A stretch of 20,241 nt of DNA, taken from Candidatus Bathyarchaeota archaeon RBG_13_52_12. Its GTDB lineage: Archaea; Thermoproteota; Bathyarchaeia; TCS64. Each line of letters starts with the position of its first letter. Positions within the stretch are counted from its first letter, which is position 1. A program made the position numbers and the translations under genes. Shown here in pieces: positions 14,291-20,241 of the stretch. The stretch spans positions 1-20,241 of the forward strand of contig MEZF01000059.1 of assembly GCA_001774245.1 (NCBI GenBank), in the 5' to 3' direction. The notes beneath the pieces were generated by a model. That model saw nothing but the letters and a program-made list of their open reading frames with translations, was not told the DNA's origin and did no database searches.

Positions 14291-14860
14291 ATGGTGAAAA
14301 TATCAATGGTGTTTATGGCTCCGAGAAAGAGAGATCCATGGGAACGCGAAGCATCAAAGCCAACGGAATACCACTGCGTCGAAGCCCGCAGAGGCAGGGA
14401 GTTTATCATCAGGATGACAACCGGCACAGACGTCTATAAGGCACTACAACAGTTCGCAAAGGACAAGAAAATCAAGTTTGGCAAGATCCACGCAGCCTTT
14501 ATGGGTGGATTCAGTCCTGCCAAGATGTACATGTGGACCCCTGATAGTCGTGACCGCTCCAATTGGCACAACGAGACGGCAGCTAGCTTCGATAACCTCA
14601 GTATGCTCATCAGTATGAGCGGTATGATACACACGCGTATTGCAGATGGTAAACCAGAACCCTTCCCCGCTATCCACTACTGTGTGGGTGGCGCTTGGGA
14701 CATTCCAACTGTTGGTGGTCACCTCACCGAGGGAACGATCGTTAAAGGGGTTGTGGAAGTATTCGTGACTGAGATCCTAGGCATAGAAGAGCTTCTACCC
14801 TCTAATTACGATCCGTCAATAGACGGAGCGCCTGAGGAGTGGTACAGGGAAGTAAAATAA
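14291..14860 (+). CDS. PPC/DUF296-domain protein
   Basis: This 189-residue protein has a PPC (DUF296) domain preceded by a basic, strongly charged N-terminal segment (MAPRKRDPWEREASKP). Domain features are RRGREFIIRMTTGTDVYKAL (34-52), a FGKIHAAFMGGF strand (63-74), FPAIHYCVGGAWDIPTVGGHL (125-145) and VVEVFVTEILGI (154-165). His129 and His144 fit the metal-binding histidines of trimeric bacterial and archaeal PPC proteins. In plants this domain accompanies AT-hooks; archaeal roles are unknown, and the basic N-terminus could touch nucleic acid (inference). The family usually has ~140 residues, so the extra length is at both ends. ATG at 14291, 14306 or 14315 is possible. A T5 run follows the gene. 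Confidence 0.75.
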   Translation: MVKISMVFMAPRKRDPWEREASKPTEYHCVEARRGREFIIRMTTGTDVYKALQQFAKDKKIKFGKIHAAFMGGFSPAKMYMWTPDSRDRSNWHNETAASFDNLSMLISMSGMIHTRIADGKPEPFPAIHYCVGGAWDIPTVGGHLTEGTIVKGVVEVFVTEILGIEELLPSNYDPSIDGAPEEWYREVK

Positions 14861-14877
14861 ACCTATTTACACCCCTA

Positions 14878-14882
14878 TTTTT
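14878..14882 (+). terminator. T5 run after the PPC gene
   Basis: Five T occur 18 bases after the stop codon, in an AT-rich stretch that continues to about 15060. Plausible archaeal terminator. Confidence 0.35.
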
Positions 14883-15084
14883 GTTAAACAAAACAGTTAT
14901 TTTATTATATTGCATTATATAATGATTTGCTCTATTTTTGGTAATGTTTTAAATAGTTTTACTTATTACAGAGTATATTAAGTATTTTAAAAAATAAGCT
15001 TAATCTGCGATATGTCATCCGTTGTTTTTTGCTTGTTTAAATTTAAGAATACCATTTCTCTATGCTCCATATCGGATTCAGGTG
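14883..15084. other. Very AT-rich non-coding gap
   Basis: No gene is supported here. It holds a 12-bp perfect palindrome CATTATATAATG (14913-14924), several poly-A/T runs and TATA-like boxes that may drive the small zinc-protein gene downstream. No tRNA or sRNA pattern was recognised. Confidence 0.45.
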
Positions 15085-15106
15085 CTTGAGGGGAGACCCT
15101 CGTAAG
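15085..15106 (+). promoter_or_regulatory. GAGA-tetraloop hairpin in 5' leader
   Basis: GAGGG (15088-15092) and CCCTC (15097-15101) pair around a GAGA loop, a GNRA-type tetraloop. CTT (15085-15087) and AAG (15104-15106) can extend the stem across a 2-base bulge. It ends four bases before the Shine-Dalgarno GGTGA (15110-15114) of the small zinc protein, so it could affect translation if it lies in the message. Confidence 0.35.
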
Positions 15107-15119
15107 AAAGGTGAAACAA

Positions 15120-15320
15120 ATGCCAGAGTGTGAGATCTGCGGTGAAGAATCAGACAAGCTTATAAAATGCAAGTCCTGCGGCGCCAAGTTCTGTGAAGAC
15201 TGTGGCTCCCCAATAGAGAAGCTGTGCGAGTTCTGCGCCGAGGAAGAAGAGTTCGATGAAGAAGACTTACAAGACGTCGAAGAATTATCCGAGGACACAT
15301 TCAAAGGCGACGAAGAATAG
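15120..15320 (+). CDS. Small double zinc-finger protein with acidic tail
   Basis: This 66-residue protein begins MPECEICGEESDKLIKCKSC. Eight cysteines occur as four CxxC pairs or near-pairs (Cys4, 7, 17, 20, 25, 28, 36, 39), enough for two cross-braced zinc sites like those of B-box or RING-type fingers. The last ~27 residues are almost all Asp and Glu. The fold suggests protein binding and the acidic tail could mimic nucleic acid or contact a basic partner (inference). I do not recognise a named family. The frame reaches GTG at 15111, but ATG at 15120 has GGTGA five bases upstream and is preferred. It is followed by another zinc-ribbon gene after 87 bases. Confidence 0.75.
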   Translation: MPECEICGEESDKLIKCKSCGAKFCEDCGSPIEKLCEFCAEEEEFDEEDLQDVEELSEDTFKGDEE

Positions 15321-15407
15321 CCTCCATCACACCTTCAGGATTAAACCATTTTTCATTAAAATAGAACCACAAAGCGTATTTTGGTAGAAACCCGGGTTCA
15401 AATTGAT

Positions 15408-15764
15408 ATGTCTGAGGAGAAGAATAAATACTGCCCTTACTGCGGCGTCCAGATCGACTACAAGTATACTATTTGTCCCTCCTGCGGAAAGCCACAACCA
15501 AAGATAGAGGGCATTCCACCGACTCACGCTGTTAAGAGAAAGAACCCCGCTCTCGCTGCTGCACTTTCCTTGTTAATCACTGGGGCTGGCCAAATCTACC
15601 TCGGACGGGTTCTTAGAGGTGTATTTTTCCTCGGGACCGTGCTTTTACTCGGGTACCTATTAGAAGATATCCTCACTTTCGATGAACTAATGATCGTAGG
15701 AATCGCATTTTCCGTAATATCTGCCTGGGATGCATACAGTATAGCCAAAAAGATCAATGAGTAA
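15408..15764 (+). CDS. Zinc-ribbon membrane protein, TM2-like
   Basis: This 118-residue protein has an N-terminal zinc ribbon (Cys9, Cys12, Cys23, Cys26: YCPYCG and ICPSCG), a short Pro-rich linker, then a membrane part with two or three helices (about 48-64, 70-87, 95-110). The segment GAGQIYLGRVLRGVFFLG followed by a final DAYSIAKKIN recalls TM2-type domains, where a G-Y-G-R loop joins two helices. The ribbon would lie in the cytoplasm. Function is unknown. The frame extends to TTG at 15381, but ATG at 15408 directly precedes the ribbon and is chosen. It lies in a row with two other zinc proteins on the same strand. Confidence 0.7.
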   Translation: MSEEKNKYCPYCGVQIDYKYTICPSCGKPQPKIEGIPPTHAVKRKNPALAAALSLLITGAGQIYLGRVLRGVFFLGTVLLLGYLLEDILTFDELMIVGIAFSVISAWDAYSIAKKINE

Positions 15765-15995
15765 CTTTTCTTGATCAAATTTAAGAGGAAAGAAAGAACA
15801 CAAAAGTGATCCTCTATTGGATATGACTATACTGTTATAATCAGGGTATGCGCTGTCGAGCATGCGTATCGATGATTGTGGATGAGCTATTGGATTAAAC
15901 TAAGATTGTTTTCCTATACCTAATCCTTTAATATTCACGGTTAGTAATCATTAATGCATCAGTTTACACATCCAAACTTTCCTAGGTGTTATACA
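15765..15995 (+). promoter_or_regulatory. Gap with TFS promoter
   Basis: About 230 bases without a convincing gene. A CTTTAATATT box (15926-15935) predicts a start near 15957 for the TFS gene, and AGGTG (15984-15988) is placed as Shine-Dalgarno for the GTG at 15996. A 16-codon frame from 15848 (MRCRACVSMIVDELLD) contains CxxC but has no other support. Confidence 0.45.
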
Positions 15996-16307
15996 GTGAG
16001 GTTCTGCGATAAATGTGGCTCCTTCATGGAGAGGTCTCCAGGGGGATATCGATGCAAGAAGTGTGGATTCGAGGTTAATCCGGGTGTCGTTGAGGTAGCT
16101 CGGGAGGAAACGAAGGCGGAGCCGGTCTACGTATTAAGAGGGGAGGAGGAGACCATAAAGGTGAGTCAAATCTGCCCCCAGTGTGGGCATAGCGAGGCCT
16201 ACCACCAAGTCAGGGTCGCGCTTGGTGAGCACGCTGGTGTCAATAGCGATAGATACGTAGAGCGGTTTAAATGCGTCTCATGCGGGCACATCTGGGTCAA
16301 GAACTAG
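15996..16307 (+). CDS. Transcription factor S (TFIIS/RPA12-like) with non-canonical loop
   Basis: This 103-residue protein has two zinc ribbons: the N-terminal one Cys4-x2-Cys7...Cys20-x2-Cys23 (RFCDKCGSFM, YRCKKCG) and the C-terminal one Cys60-x2-Cys63...Cys93-x2-Cys96 (ICPQCGHSEAY, FKCVSCGHIW). This is the plan of archaeal TFS, which enters the RNA polymerase funnel and stimulates transcript cleavage. The catalytic loop normally reads about RSADE; here the equivalent stretch is RVALGEHAGVNSDRY, longer by some five residues and lacking the Asp-Glu pair. GTG at 15996 with AGGTG upstream matches the usual family start just before FCxxCG; an ATG at 15954 would add 14 residues. It converges on the OsmC gene with an 11-base overlap. 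Confidence 0.85.
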   Translation: MRFCDKCGSFMERSPGGYRCKKCGFEVNPGVVEVAREETKAEPVYVLRGEEETIKVSQICPQCGHSEAYHQVRVALGEHAGVNSDRYVERFKCVSCGHIWVKN

Positions 16308-16737
16308 CCCAATTGACCTTTGCCCTCAGAGGAATTCCCTGCTCGACACTCTTCGACACTATACAAAAGTCCTCAAAGAGGGTTACACATCTCTGTATCT
16401 GGTTCACGTACTCGTTATCAACGTTTACATCGAGCTCCACCACAACCTCGGATATCCTCCAGCGCCCTTTCTCGTTTCGCGTCATCTTGGCGTTGACTCT
16501 GGTTTTCATACTCTTGACTTGAGCCCTCGCCTTCTGGAGACAGAAGAGCAGGCTGGAGCTGAGACAATTGCCCATTGCTGCGGCTAGTAGCATAGAGGGT
16601 GAGGGCCCCTCGCCCTTCCCGAGGGGTTCTCCCTCATCAGTCATCAGAGCCTCAATCCCCTCGCTGCCGAAATCCACCTTGAAGGAATAGTCCTGAATTC
16701 TTTCAAGTTCGACCTTGAGAATCTTTTCTTCACTCAA
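16297..16737 (-). CDS. OsmC/Ohr-family peroxidase-like protein
   Basis: This 146-residue cytoplasmic protein has the OsmC layout: N-terminal strands, GEGPSPSMLLAAAMGNCLSSSLLF (42-65) with Cys58 at the start of the core helix, and VTLFEDFCIVSKSV (118-131) with Cys125. The two cysteines are the redox pair of organic hydroperoxide reductases; family members detoxify hydroperoxides, though some archaeal ones have other thiol roles. The only start that gives a full domain is TTG at 16737; the first internal Met is residue 32. The 3' end overlaps the TFS gene on the other strand by 11 bases. Confidence 0.85.
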   Translation of the reverse strand: MSEEKILKVELERIQDYSFKVDFGSEGIEALMTDEGEPLGKGEGPSPSMLLAAAMGNCLSSSLLFCLQKARAQVKSMKTRVNAKMTRNEKGRWRISEVVVELDVNVDNEYVNQIQRCVTLFEDFCIVSKSVEQGIPLRAKVNWASS

Positions 16738-16780
16738 ACTGATCTTGTTGTGTTTACAGAAGGCTGTATTTAAGCCAATT

Positions 16781-17089
16781 TTACTGCATCGCGCTTGGGG
16801 GTGTCGGTTTATTCTCAGATTGATCCTTCTTATGCCTGCTCTCGTAGAAATAACCGAAACCGACTAGGCCGAATCCGAGTAAGACGCATATCCAAATTAT
16901 CCACTCGTCGCTTGTGTTCTGGGTTACGGTTATCTGGTAGATTGTGGCGACGCTGATCAACGCGCAGAGAACTGCACCGATGTACAATAGATTCCATGAA
17001 GTTGCTTTGAGAACAGCCAACGGCGATCGGATCAGATACCTCTTTGAGCCTGATTTAACCTTCCCGATACGGTTAAAGGCACAATTCAC
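16781..17089 (-). CDS. Small two-helix membrane protein
   Basis: This ~102-residue protein has two hydrophobic helices, about 33-53 (WNLLYIGAVLCALISVATIY) and 64-81 (WIIWICVLLGFGLVGFGY), and a charged, Pro-rich C-terminal tail. Its N-terminus is basic. No family is recognised. GTG at 17089 is the available start, lying only 12 bases from the start of the divergent flavin-binding gene; a later internal start is possible, so the N-terminus is uncertain. Confidence 0.5.
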   Translation of the reverse strand: MNCAFNRIGKVKSGSKRYLIRSPLAVLKATSWNLLYIGAVLCALISVATIYQITVTQNTSDEWIIWICVLLGFGLVGFGYFYESRHKKDQSENKPTPPSAMQ

Positions 17090-17101
17090 CCCTCGAGAGC
17101 C

Positions 17102-17593
17102 ATGTCTGATATGCGAAGAAAGGAGAAGGAAATAACCGATAAAGCCGTTATTGAGGAGATTCTACGAGAGCAGGAAGTGGGGAGACTCGCCACTTCTGTG
17201 GATGACCGACCTTACGTAGTCCCTTTAAACTATGTCTATTCCAACAGTAAGATCATGTTTCACAGCAACAATGACGGGATGAAGATGGCGAATATAGCTA
17301 AGAATCCGCGGGTCTGCTTTGAGGTCGACTCGGGAGAGATGGTCAGAGGGGACAAGCCTTGCGATTATACTTGGAAATATCTGAGCGTTATAGTCAACGG
17401 TAAAGCCAAAATCATCACCGACCCGGAGAAGCGTCTCAATGCACTCCAGCAGCTTAGCGACAAATACGCACCTGGGAAGGGTAAGAGCCTCACAGTAGAG
17501 GATATGGCAAAGAATCCGCACCTATCACTCGTGGAGATCTCCATCGAAGCGATGACTGGCAAAAAGAGTCCAGTCAAGCCAGCGAATTTCTGA
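17102..17593 (+). CDS. Pyridoxamine 5'-phosphate oxidase-like flavin-binding split-barrel protein
   Basis: This 163-residue protein matches the PPOX-like, NimA-related group: MRRKEKEITDKAVIEEILRE then VGRLATSVDDRPYVVPLNYVY (26-46), IMFHSNNDGMKMANIAKNPRVCFEV (51-75) and a YLSVIVNGKAKIITDPEKRLNAL segment (93-115). Relatives bind FMN, or sometimes F420 or haem, as dimers and carry out small-molecule reductions or remain uncharacterised. Position of His54 and Cys72 follows the family pattern. Start is ATG 17102 or ATG 17111 (MRRKEKEI), the latter resembling typical family starts. Promoter is shared with, or overlaps, the divergent membrane-protein gene. Confidence 0.8.
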   Translation: MSDMRRKEKEITDKAVIEEILREQEVGRLATSVDDRPYVVPLNYVYSNSKIMFHSNNDGMKMANIAKNPRVCFEVDSGEMVRGDKPCDYTWKYLSVIVNGKAKIITDPEKRLNALQQLSDKYAPGKGKSLTVEDMAKNPHLSLVEISIEAMTGKKSPVKPANF

Positions 17594-17709
17594 ACGGATC
17601 TAGGTTTACCAAAATTAAATTCCCCATCTAATTTCTACCTTCTCTTTATTGCTGTGAGCTTCAAGCTTCTGGAAACCTTTTTGAGTGACGCATAGGTGGT
17701 GGGTTGGTA

Positions 17710-18813
17710 ATGGGTATTCCTGAGAAGATCAAGCAAATTGAGGAGGAGATCGCCCGTACCCAGATCAACAAGGCGACTGAACGACACCTCGGGGTACTCA
17801 AGGCTCGCCGGGCTAAACTGATGCGCGAACAGGAAGCTCGGCAAATTAAGGCGAGTGGGAAGGGGAGCGATGATGGCTATGCCGTGAAGAAGACGGGTGA
17901 CGCCACCGTGGTCCTCATAGGCATGCCCAGTGTCGGAAAATCAACAATCTTGAACCAGATAACCAACGCGAAGTCGAAGGTGGGCGCCTACGACTTCACT
18001 ACTCTCACTGTAGTGCCGGGTCTCATGGAGTACCGCGGGGCGAAGATTCAGGTTCTCGACTTGCCTGGTATAATCGCCGGGGCGGCACAGGGAAAGGGGC
18101 TTGGTAAGAGGGTACTCAGTGTAGCGAGATCAGCTGACCTCATCCTCATCACCCTCGACGTATTCCAACCTGGCGCTAAACCGATACTTCTGAAGGAGCT
18201 ACGCGAGATAGGCATCAGGCCAGATGAGAAGCCGCCGAACATCGTAGTAGAGAAAACAGCCGTCGGCGGGGTCTCGGTTATCGCTCAGGTTCCACTTACG
18301 AAGATAAGGAAGGAGACGGTTAAGGATATACTCTCTGTGTACGGATTCCACAACGCTCGTGTAATGATCCGGGAGGACATAAACGATGATCAGCTTATCG
18401 ACGTCATCCTCGGTAGCAGGGTCTACGCGCCAACCTTCACCGTCCTCAATAAGATAGACATGATCGACCCTGAGAGCCTAAGGAAAGTTCGGGAGAAGCT
18501 TGACTACTACGTCCTCCCCTTAGCAGCCGAGTCAGGTGTTAACATCGATGAGTTCCGAGAGCAACTCTATCAGAGGCTCGAGTTCATAAGGGTATACATG
18601 CGGCCAAAAGGAGGGGAGACGGATTATAAAGAGCCGCTTATAGTACGGAGTGGCTATACCGTAGGGGACGTCTGTGACACACTCCACAAGGCATTGCGCA
18701 CGGACTTCAAGTACGCGCAGGTTTGGGGGAAGAGTGTTAGGTTCGGTGGGCAGAAAGTAGGCCTTAGTCATAAACTGCATGACGAGGATGTGCTGACCTT
18801 CGTGACGAAGTAG
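17710..18813 (+). CDS. DRG-family GTPase with TGS domain
   Basis: This 367-residue protein is a developmentally-regulated-GTP-binding-protein homologue, of typical length. It has an N-terminal basic helical segment (IPEKIKQIEEEIARTQINKA), G1 GMPSVGKS (71-78), the YDFTTLT switch region (94-100), G3 DLPG (117-120), the S5D2L-like insert, G4 NKID (247-250) and a C-terminal TGS domain (about 292-367, ending EDVLTFVTK). DRG GTPases associate with ribosomes and are thought to aid translation; archaea usually carry one copy. ATG at 17710 has AGGTGG upstream (from 17694); TTG 17704 would add two residues. A T5 run follows 14 bases after the stop. Confidence 0.95.
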   Translation: MGIPEKIKQIEEEIARTQINKATERHLGVLKARRAKLMREQEARQIKASGKGSDDGYAVKKTGDATVVLIGMPSVGKSTILNQITNAKSKVGAYDFTTLTVVPGLMEYRGAKIQVLDLPGIIAGAAQGKGLGKRVLSVARSADLILITLDVFQPGAKPILLKELREIGIRPDEKPPNIVVEKTAVGGVSVIAQVPLTKIRKETVKDILSVYGFHNARVMIREDINDDQLIDVILGSRVYAPTFTVLNKIDMIDPESLRKVREKLDYYVLPLAAESGVNIDEFREQLYQRLEFIRVYMRPKGGETDYKEPLIVRSGYTVGDVCDTLHKALRTDFKYAQVWGKSVRFGGQKVGLSHKLHDEDVLTFVTK

Positions 18814-18959
18814 CACATCGTTGAGGATTTTTCAAATGTATATCTCTTTTAGTTTATTCTTTTAGCCTTGAATAGATGTATCTCACTTAGGCTCCTATAT
18901 AGCTCGTTTTCCTCAGCGGCTGTTGTGGGTACGCACACCTCAAGGTGGTTCAAAAAAAA
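18814..18959. terminator. Convergent terminators between DRG and flavoprotein genes
   Basis: Plus-strand T5 (18828-18832) and further T-rich tracts (to about 18872) follow the DRG gene. On the minus strand eight T (18952-18959) directly follow the flavoprotein stop codon, and CACCT/AGGTG (18937-18948) forms a short inverted repeat beyond. The GGTTCAA here resembles a tRNA T-loop but no tRNA can be folded around it. Confidence 0.45.
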
Positions 18960-20241
18960 TCACGTTGTGAATTTGAGGGCGCCAGTGTCCGTTTGGCCAA
19001 TGTAGATGGGTTTGAGCCATATCGGGTCCTCAGCTGGGTAGTCAGTCCTGTAGTGGGCGCCGCGGCTCTCCTTCCTCTCCATAGCAGCTCTTATTATCAT
19101 CTCTGCGGACTCGAGGGCCATCGGAGCCTCTAGAGCGACTAACATATCTCTCGCATTCTTGGCTGTTATCCTATCTGCCATGAGTTTGAGGTCGATGACC
19201 TCCTCGAAGGCTTCAGTGAGGCTTGCGCTGTCCCTAATGATTCCCGCTTTCGACCACATTGTTTCCCTTAAACGTACCATCACATCGTGGGGGCTATATC
19301 CTTGTTCTCTATCAATAATTGACTCATAGTGCTTGATCTCGTCCTCAATGAGATCCGTGGCTTTTCCTTTCTTCGCCTCCTCCGCATATTCGGAGGCGGC
19401 CTTCCCCGAACGTGCCCCGAAGACGAGAATGTCGGTGAGCGCATTTCCGCCGTGTCTATTGGCACCGTGAACTCCTCCCACTACTTCTCCTGCTGCGTAG
19501 AGCCCGGGGACTCCTGTGTAGCCATATTCATCGATTACGAGTCCGCCCATGCAGAAGTGGCAGACCGGCGCGACCCTGAAAGGCTTCTCGGCAACGCGGA
19601 GCTTCTCGGCTAAGAATCTATTAATCCCAGCATTTGCGATCTGCCTGTCGCTTCGCTTCTTGAAGACCTCACGGGCGTCGATTAGGACGGCCCCATCGAC
19701 TCCACCGCCCTGAGTTATCTCAGTCATCACTGCTCTGCTCAATAAGTCCCGACTCTTTAGTACGAGGGGGCGAGTTTTTAGGCTATATTTTTGGGGGATG
19801 TCTTCACCAAGGCTGTTTATTATCCTACCTTCCTCGGTCAGTGGCCCCCCTATGAGATAGGGTGGCTGCCCCGGCTCGGCGAGGGCGAGGGGGAAAAACT
19901 GAACGAACTCCATGTCTCTCAACCTAGCACCGACGTGTAAACCGAGACTGTAGCCGTCGCCTGTGGTCCTTACTGGGCAATCGGTTCTCTTATAGATGGC
20001 TCCAGCTCCTCCGGTAGCCAGGACAACAGCCCTAGACGAGAAGGCGATGGGCTCCTCCTGCTTAACATCGTATCCGATCGCGCCAATGACTCGTTCCCCC
20101 CTTTTGAGAAGCTTGGTTACCATGACATTGTCAATGAACTCAACACCCTTCGACTTCGCGTACTCAACCATAGGCTTCGTCATCCCGAGTCCCATGAGGT
20201 TAGGGATCGAGCCGACGGAAGCCCCAGTCTTGTGGACACGT
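18960..20241 (-). CDS. Fumarate reductase / succinate dehydrogenase-like FAD protein (5' end outside window)
   Basis: The frame continues through the right edge, so only about the last 427 residues are seen and the ATG at 20195 is internal. Visible parts, with residues numbered from that Met, are the FAD-domain strand AVVLATGGAGAIY (57-69), DGYSLGLHVGARLRDMEFVQFFPLAL (80-105), SRDLLSRAVMTEI (148-160), CHFCMGGLV (212-220), LYAAGEVVGGVHGANRHGGN (232-251) and a C-terminal ESRGAHYRTDYP segment. This is the plan of FrdA/SdhA/NadB flavoproteins, which also includes methanogen thiol:fumarate reductase. The usual FHPT motif reads FFPL, so the classical substrate His is absent, while the SRDxxSR arginines and the later His remain. 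Substrate is uncertain. No iron-sulfur partner subunit is in the window. Confidence 0.85.
   Translation of the reverse strand, partial: RVHKTGASVGSIPNLMGLGMTKPMVEYAKSKGVEFIDNVMVTKLLKRGERVIGAIGYDVKQEEPIAFSSRAVVLATGGAGAIYKRTDCPVRTTGDGYSLGLHVGARLRDMEFVQFFPLALAEPGQPPYLIGGPLTEEGRIINSLGEDIPQKYSLKTRPLVLKSRDLLSRAVMTEITQGGGVDGAVLIDAREVFKKRSDRQIANAGINRFLAEKLRVAEKPFRVAPVCHFCMGGLVIDEYGYTGVPGLYAAGEVVGGVHGANRHGGNALTDILVFGARSGKAASEYAEEAKKGKATDLIEDEIKHYESIIDREQGYSPHDVMVRLRETMWSKAGIIRDSASLTEAFEEVIDLKLMADRITAKNARDMLVALEAPMALESAEMIIRAAMERKESRGAHYRTDYPAEDPIWLKPIYIGQTDTGALKFTT

Noticed and set aside
14913..14924. CATTATATAATG palindrome as an operator
   Set aside because: Lies in a very AT-rich stretch where such palindromes arise readily and is far from any start codon.
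15848..15898. 16-codon CxxC micro-ORF upstream of TFS
   Set aside because: Too short to separate from chance; no Shine-Dalgarno and no known relative.
18937..18959. tRNA-like T-arm (GGTTCAA)
   Set aside because: No acceptor, D or anticodon arms can be formed around it; the A-run after it is better explained as the minus-strand terminator.
1..20241. CRISPR arrays, insertion sequences, integrase or toxin-antitoxin modules
   Set aside because: No regular repeat-spacer pattern, transposase or integrase motif, or paired small toxin genes were seen; the region reads as ordinary chromosome.

Overview
The window looks archaeal. It carries a TFIIS-like transcription factor S, an archease, a full-length DRG-type GTPase with a C-terminal TGS domain, several stacked CBS-domain proteins and many TATA-like boxes 25-35 bp upstream of starts. 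GTG and TTG starts are frequent, and many starts are leaderless or weakly Shine-Dalgarno led. A TACK-type lineage such as Bathyarchaeia is plausible, but I infer this from gene content only. No tRNA, rRNA, CRISPR array or insertion sequence was seen. Both ends are cut through genes.

Layout. (1) 3-3644: the tail of a membrane protein, a DUF483-like cysteine protein, a TIGR04076-like small protein convergent with it, a 0.4-kb non-coding stretch with nested GC palindromes, an alkaline-phosphatase-superfamily hydrolase and a membrane-anchored SIMPL protein. (2) 3735-8205: an AbgB-like M20 amidohydrolase downstream of a BlaI/MecI-like winged-helix protein; then, divergently, an ArsR-family regulator translationally coupled to a hybrid cluster protein (Hcp). 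A broken cupin gene, missed by simple ORF calling, follows Hcp. (3) 8350-14201: a minus-strand run (four-CBS protein, GMP synthase, archease, small membrane protein), then a LarA-family nickel-pincer enzyme, then two divergent two-CBS proteins. (4) 14291-17593: a PPC/DUF296 protein, two small zinc-ribbon proteins (one acidic, one membrane-bound), a transcription factor S with an altered active loop, an OsmC-like protein, a small membrane protein and a flavin-binding split-barrel protein. (5) 17710-20241: the DRG GTPase and a fumarate-reductase/succinate-dehydrogenase-like flavoprotein that runs off the window.

How they fit. The clearest functional unit is arsR-hcp plus the decayed cupin. Hcp enzymes are tied to nitric oxide and hydroxylamine stress in anaerobes, and the promoter carries three palindromic half-sites centred on the predicted transcription start, which suggests autorepression. 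The second theme is eight CBS domains in about 3.4 kb, beside GMP synthase and around LarA; CBS domains bind adenylates and other nucleotides, so nucleotide sensing is plausible but unproven. Several enzymes keep their fold but have changed active-site motifs: the M20 protein, the TFS protein, the terminal flavoprotein and the archease. These are the best leads for new biochemistry. I did not find a convincing multi-gene system of a wholly new kind.
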